Positions 24,897-33,679 of a stretch of 64,000 nt of DNA are shown here, piece after piece; positions within the stretch are counted from its first letter, which is position 1, and every line of letters begins with the position of its first letter. The position numbers were made by a program, and so were the translations under genes. The notes beneath the pieces were generated by a model. That model ran no database searches, was not told where the DNA came from, and worked only from the letters and a program-made list of their open reading frames with translations. Source of the stretch: Pseudomonas sp. SDI (GTDB taxonomy: Bacteria > Pseudomonadota > Gammaproteobacteria > Pseudomonadales > Pseudomonadaceae); the NCBI RefSeq assembly GCF_003105155.1, contig NZ_QETK01000004.1, positions 124,001 to 188,000 on the forward strand, in the 5' to 3' direction.

Positions 24897-24996
24897 CAAT
24901 CTCCAAGTGGCGACAGTCGAGCGAGAAGGTCGCGAACTGACGCCCGAAGTTCCTCTGTACGAAGCGCCGATTAAATACCTGAATTCCAGTGCTGAA

Positions 24997-25016
24997 ACCT
25001 GACAAAACTATCAGGT
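24997..25016 (-). promoter_or_regulatory. Lux-box-like palindrome upstream of mini-RHS 2
   Basis: Coding-strand sequence ACCTGATAGTTTTGTCAGGT, 100 bp before the ATG at 24896, followed by a TATTTAATCGG element about 25-30 bp downstream. It is inside the promoter-region repeat shared with the 14-3-3 locus. Confidence 0.75.
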
Positions 25017-25075
25017 CGGGCCAAACCTATCGGAAACGTCAGGTTCGACGCCCAACGGGCACAAACGCGCCGCCC

Positions 25076-25090
25076 ATCATTCCGAATGAT
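25076..25090. promoter_or_regulatory. Palindromic candidate operator upstream of mexE
   Basis: ATCATTCCGAATGAT, a perfect 7-bp inverted repeat around one central base, 84 bp before the mexE start. The copy at 22500-22514 has one mismatch. MexEF-OprN operons are classically activated by the LysR protein MexT, but no mexT gene is adjacent here, so the cognate regulator is unassigned. Confidence 0.4.
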
Positions 25091-25174
25091 AGTTACCTTC
25101 GCCCCGTTCGATTCGTGGTTGATAGTGGCAACTCGCAGAATCCGCCCACTATCACTATTTTGGCGGAGTTCTCC

Positions 25175-26416
25175 ATGGAACAGTCACTCAAACCCTTGCG
25201 CTACCCACTTGCCGCGCTGGCACTGCTGGTGATGAGTGCCTGCGGTCGCACCCCGGAAGCGGTACAGGCGCCCGCCGCGCCCAAGGTCAGTGTGGCCAAG
25301 GTCATCGAACAACCCATCAACGAATGGGACGAGTTCACCGGCCGCCTGGAAGCGCCGGAAACCGTCGAGGTGCGTCCACGGGTTTCCGGCCAGATCGACC
25401 AGGTGGCCTTCACCGAAGGCGCCCAGGTGAAAAAAGGCGACCTGCTGTTCCAGATCGATCCGCGGCCGTTCCAGGCCGAGGTTCGCCGCCTCGAAGCGCA
25501 ACTGCAACAAGCCCGCGCCAGCGCCATCCGCAGCGCCAACGAAGCCCAGCGCGGCGAACGCCTGCGCAGCAGCAATGCGATTTCCGCCGAGCTGGCCGAA
25601 TCGCGCACCAGCGCCGCCGCCGAAGCCCGCGCCGGGGTTACCGCGATCCAGGCGCAACTGGACCTGGCCCGCCTGAACCTGAGCTTCACCCGCGTCACCG
25701 CGCCGATTACCGGCCGGGTCAGCCGCGCCCAATTCACCGCTGGCAACATCGTCAGCGCCGATGTCACCCCGCTCACCAGCGTGGTCTCCACCGACAAGGT
25801 GTACGCCTACTTCGACGCCGACGAGCGCGTGTACCTCAAGTACACCCAGTTGGCGCGCGACGGCCAGCGCGGCCAGAGCACCCCGGTGTACCTGGGCCTG
25901 TCCAACGAAACCGGCAACCCGCACCTGGGCCAGATGAACTTCGTCGACAACCAGGTCAACCCGAAAACCGGCACCATCCGTGGCCGCGCAGTGTTCGACA
26001 ACCGCAACGGCGAATTCACCCCCGGCCTCTATGCCCGCCTGAAACTGGTCGGCAGCGCCACCTACGCGGCCGTGCTGATCAACGACGAAGCGGTCGGCAC
26101 CGACCTGGGGAAAAAGTTCGTGCTGGTCATGGACAAGGACAACAAGGCCGATTACCGCGCCGTCGAACTGGGACCAAAACTCGAAGGCCTGCGCATCGTG
26201 CGCAACGGCCTGAGCAAGGACGACCGCATCGTGGTCAAGGGCCTGCAACGGGTACGCCCCGGCTCGCCGGTTACCCCGCAGGACACGCCGATGGCCAGCG
26301 AAGCCACCCTCGCCGCCCTCGCCCAACAACGCCAGGCACTTGAAGCCAGCCTGCCGGGCAAACCCGTGGTCAACCCCACGGTCAAGCTCGCCAGTGCCAC
26401 GACTCCACGCGGTTAA
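25175..26416 (+). CDS. mexE: RND efflux membrane-fusion protein MexE
   Basis: 413 residues. Lipoprotein signal ALALLVMSAC, then the HlyD-type hairpin and lipoyl halves (RVSGQIDQVAFTEGAQVKKG and FTRVTAPITGRVSRA) and the beta-barrel and membrane-proximal domains. The sequence NEWDEFTGRLEAPETVEVRP is close to P. aeruginosa MexE as I remember it. It bridges the MexF pump and OprN channel in the periplasm; known substrates of the family pump include chloramphenicol, quinolones and quinolone-signal precursors. Start ATG 25175 with GGCGGAG upstream. First gene of a three-gene operon. Confidence 0.9.
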   Translation: MEQSLKPLRYPLAALALLVMSACGRTPEAVQAPAAPKVSVAKVIEQPINEWDEFTGRLEAPETVEVRPRVSGQIDQVAFTEGAQVKKGDLLFQIDPRPFQAEVRRLEAQLQQARASAIRSANEAQRGERLRSSNAISAELAESRTSAAAEARAGVTAIQAQLDLARLNLSFTRVTAPITGRVSRAQFTAGNIVSADVTPLTSVVSTDKVYAYFDADERVYLKYTQLARDGQRGQSTPVYLGLSNETGNPHLGQMNFVDNQVNPKTGTIRGRAVFDNRNGEFTPGLYARLKLVGSATYAAVLINDEAVGTDLGKKFVLVMDKDNKADYRAVELGPKLEGLRIVRNGLSKDDRIVVKGLQRVRPGSPVTPQDTPMASEATLAALAQQRQALEASLPGKPVVNPTVKLASATTPRG

Positions 26417-26428
26417 GGGATCCGTCCG

Positions 26429-29400
26429 ATGAATTTCTCCCAGTTCTTTATTACCCGGCCGATCTTCGCCGCGGTGCTGTCGCTACTGATCCTGATTGCC
26501 GGCAGCATCTCGCTGTTCCAGCTACCGATCAGTGAATACCCGGAAGTGGTCCCGCCCACCGTGGTGGTGCGGGCCAACTTCCCCGGGGCCAACCCGAAAG
26601 TGATCGGCGAAACCGTCGCCGCACCGCTGGAGCAGGCGATCACCGGCGTCGAGAACATGTTGTACATGTCCTCGCAGTCGACTGCCGACGGCAAGATCAC
26701 CCTGACCATCACCTTCGCCCTCGGCACCGACCTGGACAACGCCCAGGTGCAGGTGCAGAACCGCGTCACCCGGACCCAGCCCAAGCTGCCGGAAGAAGTG
26801 ACGCGGATCGGCATTACCGTCGACAAGGCCTCGCCCGACCTGACCATGGTCGTGCACCTGACCTCGCCGGATAACCGCTACGACATGCTCTACCTGTCGA
26901 ACTACGCGATCCTCAATATCAAGGACGAGCTGGCCCGTCTGGGCGGTGTCGGCGATGTGCAGCTGTTCGGCATGGGCGACTACTCGCTGCGGGTCTGGCT
27001 CGACCCGAACAAGACCGCATCGCGCAACCTCACCGCCAGCGACGTGGTCACTGCCATCCGCGAGCAGAACCGCCAGGTCGCCGCCGGCCAACTCGGCGCG
27101 CCGCCCGCCCCCAGCGCCACCAGCTTCCAGCTATCGGTCAACACCCAGGGCCGTCTGGTCAGCGAGGAAGAGTTCGAGAACATCATCATCCGCGCCGGCG
27201 CCAACGGCGAAATCACGCGTCTGAAAGACATCGCCCGGGTCGAGCTCGGTTCCAGCCAGTACGCCCTGCGCTCGCTGCTGAACAACCAGCCGGCGGTGGC
27301 GATCCCGATCTTCCAGCGCCCAGGTTCGAACGCCATCGAGATCTCCGACGAAGTACGGGCGAAGATGGCCGAGCTGAAGAAGGACTTCCCTGAAGGCATG
27401 GACTACAGCATCGTCTACGACCCGACCGTGTTCGTTCGCGGCTCGATCGAGGCGGTAGTGCACACGCTGTTCGAAGCGCTGGTGCTGGTGGTGCTGGTGG
27501 TGATCCTGTTCCTGCAAACCTGGCGGGCCTCGATCATTCCGCTGGTGGCCGTGCCGGTATCGTTGATCGGTACCTTTGCGGTGATGCACCTGTTTGGTTT
27601 CTCGCTCAACGCCCTGTCGCTGTTCGGCCTGGTATTGGCCATCGGTATCGTGGTCGACGATGCCATCGTGGTGGTGGAGAACGTCGAGCGCAACATCGGC
27701 CTGGGCCTCACGCCCATGGAAGCGACCAAGCGCGCGATGAGCGAAGTGACCGGGCCGATCATCGCCACGGCGCTGGTGCTGTGCGCCGTGTTCGTGCCCG
27801 CAGCGTTCATTTCCGGGCTTACCGGGCAGTTCTACAAACAGTTCGCCCTGACCATCGCGATTTCCACGGTGATCTCGGCGTTCAACTCGCTGACCCTGTC
27901 GCCCGCCCTGGCCGCCGTGCTGCTCAAGGACCACCACGCGCCAAAAGACCGCTTCTCGCGGGTGCTTGAACGCCTGCTCGGCGGCTGGTTGTTCCGCCCG
28001 TTCAACCGCTTCTTCGAGCGTGCCAGCCATGGTTATGTCGGCACCGTGGCGCGAGTTATCCGCAGCAGCGGCATCGCCCTGTTCATTTATGCCGGGCTGA
28101 TCGTGCTGACCTGGATGGGCTTTGCCTCGACCCCGACCGGTTTCGTCCCGGCGCAGGACAAGCAGTACCTGGTGGCTTTCGCCCAACTGCCGGACGCGGC
28201 CAGCCTCGACCGCACCGAAGCGGTGATCAAGAAGATGAGCGAGATCGCCCTCAAGCAACCGGGCGTGGCCGATTCGGTGGCCTTCCCGGGCCTGTCGATC
28301 AACGGCTTCACCAACAGCCCGAACAGCGGCATCGTGTTCACCCCGCTCAAGCCGTTTGACCAGCGCAAAGACCCGAGCCAGTCGGCGGCGGCAATCGCTG
28401 CGGCGCTGAACGCGCAGTTCGCCGATATCGAAGACGCCTACATCGCGATCTTCCCGCCACCGCCGGTACAGGGGCTGGGCACTATCGGTGGCTTCCGCCT
28501 GCAAGTCGAAGACCGTGGCAACCTGGGTTATGAGGCGCTGTACAAAGAGGTACAGAACGTCATCGCCAAGAGCCGCAATGTGCCGGAGCTGGCCGGGCTG
28601 TTCACCAGCTACCAGGTCAACGTGCCGCAGGTCGATGCCGCCATCGACCGGGAAAAGGCCAAGACCCACGGTGTGGCGATCAACGATATCTTCGACACCC
28701 TGCAGATCTACCTGGGTTCGCTGTATGCCAACGACTTCAACCGCTTTGGCCGCACCTACCAGGTCAACGTCCAGGCCGAGCAGCAGTTCCGCCTCGACGC
28801 CGAACAGATCGGCCAGCTGAAGGTGCGCAACAACCAGGGCGAAATGATCCCGCTGGCGACCTTCATCAAGGTTAGCGACACCTCCGGCCCGGACCGGGTC
28901 ATGCACTACAACGGCTTCATCACCGCCGAGATCAACGGTAACGCGGCGCCGGGCTACAGCTCCGGGCAGGCCGAAAAGGCCATCGAGAAACTGCTCAAGG
29001 ACGAACTGCCCAATGGCATGACCTTCGAATGGACCGAGCTGACCTACCAGCAGATCCTCGCCGGCAACACCGCGCTGTTCGTCTTCCCACTGTGTGTGTT
29101 GCTGGCGTTCCTGGTGCTGGCCGCGCAGTACGAGAGCTGGAGCCTGCCACTGGCGGTGATCCTGATTGTGCCGATGACCCTGCTGTCGGCGATTACCGGG
29201 GTGATCCTGTCCGGTAGCGACAACAACATCTTCACCCAGATCGGCTTGATCGTACTGGTGGGGCTGGCGTGCAAGAACGCGATTCTGATCGTCGAGTTCG
29301 CCAAGGACAAACAGGCCGAGGGCCTCGACCCGCTGGCAGCGGTACTGGAAGCCTGCCGCCTGCGTCTGCGGCCGATCCTGATGACCTCATTCGCCTTCAT

Positions 29401-29608
29401 CATGGGTGTGGTACCGCTGGTGTTCTCCTCCGGTGCCGGTGCCGAGATGCGTCATGCCATGGGGGTGGCGGTGTTCTCCGGGATGATCGGGGTGACCATT
29501 TTCGGTCTGCTGTTGACCCCGGTGTTCTTTGTACTGATCCGCCGTTATGTAGAACGTGGCCAGGCCCGCAAGGCGGCCCGGCAGCTGCAGCTGGAGAGCC
29601 AAGCATGA
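26429..29608 (+). CDS. mexF: RND efflux inner-membrane transporter MexF
   Basis: 1059 residues, full length for an HAE1-family RND pump. MNFSQFFITRPIFAAVLS at the N terminus, two sets of six helices with large periplasmic loops, and the proton-relay motif GIVVDDAIVVVENVER in TM4 are visible. It is a proton-driven drug exporter working as a trimer with MexE and OprN. It starts 12 bp after mexE and overlaps oprN by ATGA. Confidence 0.92.
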   Translation: MNFSQFFITRPIFAAVLSLLILIAGSISLFQLPISEYPEVVPPTVVVRANFPGANPKVIGETVAAPLEQAITGVENMLYMSSQSTADGKITLTITFALGTDLDNAQVQVQNRVTRTQPKLPEEVTRIGITVDKASPDLTMVVHLTSPDNRYDMLYLSNYAILNIKDELARLGGVGDVQLFGMGDYSLRVWLDPNKTASRNLTASDVVTAIREQNRQVAAGQLGAPPAPSATSFQLSVNTQGRLVSEEEFENIIIRAGANGEITRLKDIARVELGSSQYALRSLLNNQPAVAIPIFQRPGSNAIEISDEVRAKMAELKKDFPEGMDYSIVYDPTVFVRGSIEAVVHTLFEALVLVVLVVILFLQTWRASIIPLVAVPVSLIGTFAVMHLFGFSLNALSLFGLVLAIGIVVDDAIVVVENVERNIGLGLTPMEATKRAMSEVTGPIIATALVLCAVFVPAAFISGLTGQFYKQFALTIAISTVISAFNSLTLSPALAAVLLKDHHAPKDRFSRVLERLLGGWLFRPFNRFFERASHGYVGTVARVIRSSGIALFIYAGLIVLTWMGFASTPTGFVPAQDKQYLVAFAQLPDAASLDRTEAVIKKMSEIALKQPGVADSVAFPGLSINGFTNSPNSGIVFTPLKPFDQRKDPSQSAAAIAAALNAQFADIEDAYIAIFPPPPVQGLGTIGGFRLQVEDRGNLGYEALYKEVQNVIAKSRNVPELAGLFTSYQVNVPQVDAAIDREKAKTHGVAINDIFDTLQIYLGSLYANDFNRFGRTYQVNVQAEQQFRLDAEQIGQLKVRNNQGEMIPLATFIKVSDTSGPDRVMHYNGFITAEINGNAAPGYSSGQAEKAIEKLLKDELPNGMTFEWTELTYQQILAGNTALFVFPLCVLLAFLVLAAQYESWSLPLAVILIVPMTLLSAITGVILSGSDNNIFTQIGLIVLVGLACKNAILIVEFAKDKQAEGLDPLAAVLEACRLRLRPILMTSFAFIMGVVPLVFSSGAGAEMRHAMGVAVFSGMIGVTIFGLLLTPVFFVLIRRYVERGQARKAARQLQLESQA

Positions 29609-31029
29609 GTCACCTGAAACTGTTTATGCCGAGCCTGCTGGTGCTGGCCCTGGCGGCCTGTGCGGTGGGCCCGGACTACCAGCAGCCGGACACCGCCGCC
29701 GCGCACCTGAAGGCGGCCGAGGCCAGCGAGGCGAAAGCCGCGTTCGACCGGAGCCGTTTCGAATCGGCCTGGTGGCGGCAGTTCGACGATCCGGTGCTGG
29801 ACCAGTTGGTGAGCCAGTCGCTGAACGGCAACCGTGATCTGCGGGTGGCGTTTGCCCGGCTCAAGGCGGCCCGGTCGATTCGTGAGGACGTCAGCAATGA
29901 CGTCTTCCCGACGGTGACCAGCCGCGCCAGCAGCGACCTGGGCAAGGGCCAGATCCCTGGCCAGAGCGAACGCCGGGTGAACAGCGAACGTTACGACCTG
30001 GGCCTGGATATGGCCTGGGAGCTCGACCTGTTCGGGCGCATCCAGCGCCAACTGGAGGCCAGCGAGGCGCAGGAGGCGGCGGCGGCAGCCGACCTGCAAC
30101 AGCTGCAGGTCAGCCTGATTGCCGAGCTGGTCGATGCCTATGGGCAACTGCGTGGGGCGCAATTGCGCGAAAAGATTGCCCTGGCCAACCTCAAGACCCA
30201 GCAGGATTCGCGCGGCATCACCGAGACCCTGCGCGATGCCGGGGTGGGCAACGAGCTCGACGTGGTGCGCGCCGATGCCCGCCTCGCGGCAGTCGAGGCC
30301 AGCGTGCCGCAGTTGCAGGCCGAGCAGGTGCGGGCGAAGAACCGTATCGCCACCCTGCTCGGGCAGCGCCCGGACGCGTTGACAATCGACCTGGCGCCCA
30401 AGCAATTGCCGGCGATTGCCAAAGCCTTGCCGGTGGGTGACCCGGGCGAGTTGCTCAAGCGCCGGCCGGATATACGTAGCGCCGAGCGGCAGTTGGCGGC
30501 GGCCACGGCGAACGTCGGCGTGGCGACGGCCGATCTGTTCCCACGGGTCAGTTTGAGCGGCTTCCTCGGCTTTACTGCGGCGCGTGGTTCGCAGTTGGGC
30601 TCGTCGGCAGCGCAGGCCTGGGCCCTGGGCCCGAGCATTACCTGGGCGGCATTCGATCTGGGCAGCGTGCGGGCCCGCTTGCGCGGCGCGAATGCCGAGG
30701 CCGAGGGGGCGTTGGCCACCTATGAGCAGCAGGTGCTGTTGGCACTGGAAGAATCGGAAAACGCCTTCAGCGATTACGCCAAGCGGCAGCAGCGGCTGAT
30801 GTCGTTGTTGCGCCAGAGCGAGGCGAGCCGCAAGGCGGCGGACCTGGCGGCGATTCGCTACAGCGAGGGGACGGTGGATTACCTGGTGTTGCTTGATGCC
30901 CAGCGCGAACAACTGAGTGCCGAGGATGCCCAGGCGCAAGGCGAGGTGGATCTGTATCGCGGGATTGTGGCGATCTACAAGGCCCTGGGGGGTGGATTGC
31001 AACCGGAAGCCGTGGCTTCAGCGCACTGA
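29605..31029 (+). CDS. oprN: RND outer-membrane channel OprN
   Basis: 474 residues, TolC/OprM family lipoprotein. Lipobox LVLALAAC, then the conserved start CAVGPDYQQPD, two OEP repeats and the YSEGTVDYLVLLDAQRE segment near the end. It provides the exit duct for MexEF. ATGA overlap with mexF indicates coupling. Confidence 0.9.
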   Translation: MSHLKLFMPSLLVLALAACAVGPDYQQPDTAAAHLKAAEASEAKAAFDRSRFESAWWRQFDDPVLDQLVSQSLNGNRDLRVAFARLKAARSIREDVSNDVFPTVTSRASSDLGKGQIPGQSERRVNSERYDLGLDMAWELDLFGRIQRQLEASEAQEAAAAADLQQLQVSLIAELVDAYGQLRGAQLREKIALANLKTQQDSRGITETLRDAGVGNELDVVRADARLAAVEASVPQLQAEQVRAKNRIATLLGQRPDALTIDLAPKQLPAIAKALPVGDPGELLKRRPDIRSAERQLAAATANVGVATADLFPRVSLSGFLGFTAARGSQLGSSAAQAWALGPSITWAAFDLGSVRARLRGANAEAEGALATYEQQVLLALEESENAFSDYAKRQQRLMSLLRQSEASRKAADLAAIRYSEGTVDYLVLLDAQREQLSAEDAQAQGEVDLYRGIVAIYKALGGGLQPEAVASAH

Positions 31030-31068
31030 TTGTCGAGCTCCTTTGGTTGGTTTTTGACCGGCCTCTTT

Positions 31069-31101
31069 GCCCCACTGGCGTGAGCTTGTGGGGCCTTTTA
31101 T
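31069..31101 (+). terminator. Rho-independent terminator of mexEF-oprN
   Basis: GCCCCAC at 31069-31075 and GTGGGGC at 31088-31094 form a perfect 7-bp stem with a 12-nt loop, followed by CTTTTATT. It lies 40 bp after the oprN stop. Confidence 0.8.
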
Positions 31102-31205
31102 TACCCGCCCCAGTGACCGGTTGGCCCGCCAGGTTTATTTACAACGATCTGACAGTCAGGCTCGGAAAGTCGCTAACTGCCAGATCACGTACATTTGCCT
31201 ACCGG

Positions 31206-31937
31206 CTATTTATCACTGAACATGACATCGCTGCAGGCAAAGAAGGTTTCATTGGGGTGTTCGTCCCTGTGCCACTCAACGTATAACACCGCTTTCTTGC
31301 CACTCAGCGCCTCACCAGGAACTTTGACAACCAAGGTATATTGCCCAGGCCCCCGAGGCAGTGCAGCCTTGCCGTCTACAACTTGCCCGTCCATGACGAG
31401 TTCGACACTCGTCACCTGTAGTTCCTGGAGGTCACTGCGCGTGAGCAACTGCGTAGCAGAGTCGTAACTGTTCTTCGACACATAGACTTTCCAGCTGCTG
31501 GGTTCATGCGCCTGACTTGCCTTGAACTTCAGGGTCGCATTATCTCCCCCGGTCACAGGCACCGTCGTTGCGGTCCATGCCGCACTGGGTTCATTGATCC
31601 CACGAAACCCAGGGACCCCAGCCGAGCACAATTGTCCGTCGGGCACCTTGGCCTCGGGTTTCCCGCCTTCGAGGTTCTGCGAGTAAGCCGCCCAATCATT
31701 AAACATCCGTGCCCGTTCCCAAGGTTGCAGATCGCCATAAAGAAAGGCCGCCTTGCAAGCCGCGTTAGGGATCTTCGAACCGTCTGCGTTTTCCTCGTAG
31801 CCGCCCTGGGCTTTGCATATTAATTGGCGAGACATTGGGAACTCTGTGCTGCCATGCCGAGGCTCTTCCGCGGCTGCAACTACCATCACGCCGTAGACTG
31901 CGAAGAAACAAGCGGCTGCCAGTTTGAATCGTTTCAT
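31206..31937 (-). CDS. AA10-family lytic polysaccharide monooxygenase (chitin-binding type)
   Basis: 243 residues. A signal peptide (LAAACFFAVYGVMVVAAA) precedes the AA10-like start RHGSTEFPMSRQLIC (His28). IPNAACKAA and VPDGQLCSAG follow, then ASQAHEPSSWKVYVSK, which holds the second copper-brace histidine (His144), and a terminal ETFFACSDVMF with the axial aromatic. AA10 enzymes oxidatively cleave chitin or cellulose and need the mature N terminus to be His. Standard cleavage after AAA would leave EEPR before the histidine, which is odd. ATG 31937 is chosen at the signal peptide. A lux-box-like site 101 bp upstream links it to the RHS and 14-3-3 genes. Confidence 0.72.
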   Translation of the reverse strand: MKRFKLAAACFFAVYGVMVVAAAEEPRHGSTEFPMSRQLICKAQGGYEENADGSKIPNAACKAAFLYGDLQPWERARMFNDWAAYSQNLEGGKPEAKVPDGQLCSAGVPGFRGINEPSAAWTATTVPVTGGDNATLKFKASQAHEPSSWKVYVSKNSYDSATQLLTRSDLQELQVTSVELVMDGQVVDGKAALPRGPGQYTLVVKVPGEALSGKKAVLYVEWHRDEHPNETFFACSDVMFSDK

Positions 31938-32038
31938 AATTGTCACCGTCCTTTCATCAATGAATGGAAGCTTCCCTACGGCGACAGGAACACGCCTGTC
32001 AGGCAGACAAGTATAAGGACGCTGCAATACAGCCTGTC

Positions 32039-32058
32039 ACCTGGCAAAAATACTAGGT
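32039..32058 (-). promoter_or_regulatory. Lux-box-like palindrome upstream of the LPMO gene
   Basis: Coding-strand sequence ACCTAGTATTTTTGCCAGGT, with one deviation in the left half-site. A TATACT hexamer about 25 bp downstream could be the -10 element. It lies 101 bp before the start codon, close to the spacing seen at mini-RHS 1 and 2. Confidence 0.7.
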
Positions 32059-32079
32059 ACTGTATAAAAACTTGAAATC

Positions 32080-32108
32080 CCGCCATCTTTCCTGGCGGCC
32101 TATTTTTA
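32080..32108 (+). terminator. Hairpin with T-tract between LPMO leader and polyamine genes
   Basis: CCGCCA (32080-32085) pairs with TGGCGG (32093-32098) and is followed by CCTATTTTTAAT. It reads as a plus-strand terminator, perhaps insulating the downstream oxidase operon, although no plus-strand gene ends immediately before it. Confidence 0.4.
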
Positions 32109-32205
32109 ATAGCGCTCGCAGTTTTATTTTGCATGTACTGAACTAGCCGACTCACTTCTGGCGACGCTGAGCATCGCCGAAATCGACGCGGGTGCCGCCC
32201 CACCC

Positions 32206-32233
32206 TATCGCGGGACGAGCCCGCCTCCACAAG
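32206..32233. repeat. Pseudomonas REP-like element
   Basis: CGCGGGACGAGCCCGC followed by CTCCACAAG resembles the abundant Pseudomonas REP sequence (CGCGGGCAAGCCCGCTCCCACA). Single copy here, in the intergenic region before the FAD oxidoreductase gene. Confidence 0.6.
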
Positions 32234-32316
32234 AGAAACGCGGTCCCTGTGTGCGCGCTTGTCCTGCGATGCGCACAGCACCCATTTGAAAGAGCGCCAG
32301 TGACCCGCTAGTCACC

Positions 32317-32366
32317 GTGAAATTTACCTGCTATTTTTTCATGAAAAATAACAATGATAATTTCAC
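32317..32366. promoter_or_regulatory. Candidate operator region of the polyamine operon
   Basis: GTGAAATT at 32317-32324 and its perfect inverse AATTTCAC at 32359-32366 flank a palindrome TTTTTCATGAAAAA at 32335-32348. The array ends 10 bp before the start of the oxidase gene. The XRE-cupin protein encoded as the second gene is the obvious candidate ligand-controlled repressor, by analogy with PuuR. Confidence 0.5.
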
Positions 32367-32376
32367 GGAGCCCGCC

Positions 32377-33666
32377 ATGTTCAAGCAATCCGCCCAGCAT
32401 GTTGCCAGCTACTATGCGCAGACGTTCCCCGCCACCATCCCCTTGCGCCCAACCCTGCATGAGTCGCTGCACGGCGACGTTGTGATCGTCGGGGCTGGCT
32501 TCAGTGGCCTGCACACCGCGCTGCGCCTGGCCCTGGCCGGTAAACGCGTGGTGCTGCTGGAAGCCAGCCGGGTGGCCTGGGCAGCGTCCGGGCGCAATGG
32601 CGGCCAGGCGCTGCTGGGCTGGTCGTGCGATATGCCGCCGCTGGAAAAAGCCCTCGGTCAGCAACGTACCCGCGCCCTCTGGGACAGTATGTGCTGGGCC
32701 GCCAAGGAAATGCGCGAACTCCCCGAACGCCACGGCTTCGACATCGACTACCGGGTCGGCAGCCTGTGGACTGCGGTGCTCCCGCGACGGGTCAAGCAAC
32801 TCAAGGAAGCCCTGCACGAAGCCCACGACAAATGGGGCTACGACCAGCTGCGGATGATCGACCGCGATGAACTCGGCGAATGGATCGACAGCCCGCGTTA
32901 CGAAGCCGCGCTCTACGACCCGCAGGGCGCCCACCTCAACCCGCTCAAGCTGGCCCTGGGCCTGGCCAGCGCCATCGAGCACGCCGGCGGGCGGATCTTC
33001 GAGCAGAGCCAGGTGCTCGACTATCAGTCCGTCGGCGACGGCTTCATCGTGCGCACCGCTACCGGCGAGGTGCGCAGCGACGTGCTGGTACTGGCCTGCA
33101 ACGCCTACATCGACCGCCTCGACCGCACGCTCTCGCAGCGCCTGCTGCCGGTTGGTTCCTACCAGGTCGCCACAGCACCGCTCGACCCGGCGCTGGCGAC
33201 ATCGCTGCTGCCGAAAAACAGCTGCGTGATCGACAACCAGTTCGTCCCCGACTACTTCCGCCTCACCCCCGACCATCGCCTGCTGTTCGGCGGTGGCTGC
33301 ACCTACCTGGGCGGCATCCCGCGTGATGTCGCCGGCGCAACCCGGCCCTACCTGGAACGGGTCTTCCCGCAGCTGCGCGGGGTGCAGATCGACTACGCCT
33401 GGGGTGGCCATATCGACTGCAGCATCCGCCGGACCCCGGACATCGGCCGCGAGGGCCAGCGCTACTGGCTGCAGGGCTTCTCCGGGCATGGTGTGCTGCC
33501 AACCCTGGCCGGCGCCCGCGCGGTCAGCGATGCGATCCTCGGCGATGAACAACTGCTCGCGCTGTACCAGGGCATCGACAACGCTCGCTTCCCCGGCGGC
33601 GACAGCCTCGCCGCACCACTGGAAGCGGCGGCCAAGGCGTGGTATCGACTGCGCGACAACTTCTGA
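32377..33666 (+). CDS. FAD-dependent gamma-glutamylpolyamine oxidase (PuuB/OrdL-like), copy 1
   Basis: 429 residues, DAO (D-amino-acid oxidase-like) flavoprotein. ADP-binding motif VVIVGAGFSGLHTALRLA near residue 35 and the PuuB-type WAASGRNGGQALLGW follow each other. The C-terminal FAD site includes WLQGFSGHGVLPTLAGA. PuuB oxidises gamma-glutamylputrescine to the aldehyde; the exact amine substrate here is not determined. ATG 32377 is preferred over upstream codons because of the CGGAG at 32366-32370. A second copy is at 39215. Confidence 0.82.
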   Translation: MFKQSAQHVASYYAQTFPATIPLRPTLHESLHGDVVIVGAGFSGLHTALRLALAGKRVVLLEASRVAWAASGRNGGQALLGWSCDMPPLEKALGQQRTRALWDSMCWAAKEMRELPERHGFDIDYRVGSLWTAVLPRRVKQLKEALHEAHDKWGYDQLRMIDRDELGEWIDSPRYEAALYDPQGAHLNPLKLALGLASAIEHAGGRIFEQSQVLDYQSVGDGFIVRTATGEVRSDVLVLACNAYIDRLDRTLSQRLLPVGSYQVATAPLDPALATSLLPKNSCVIDNQFVPDYFRLTPDHRLLFGGGCTYLGGIPRDVAGATRPYLERVFPQLRGVQIDYAWGGHIDCSIRRTPDIGREGQRYWLQGFSGHGVLPTLAGARAVSDAILGDEQLLALYQGIDNARFPGGDSLAAPLEAAAKAWYRLRDNF

Positions 33667-33679
33667 GGCGCTGCTTTAC

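Larger units (their letters stand above)
24987..25121. repeat. Promoter-region repeat, copy 2 (contiguous)
   Basis: This 135-bp block matches 22091-22172 plus 22493-22544. It contains the lux-box-like site of mini-RHS 2 on the minus strand and, at its right end, the upstream region of mexE on the plus strand. It therefore serves two divergent units here. Confidence 0.7.
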
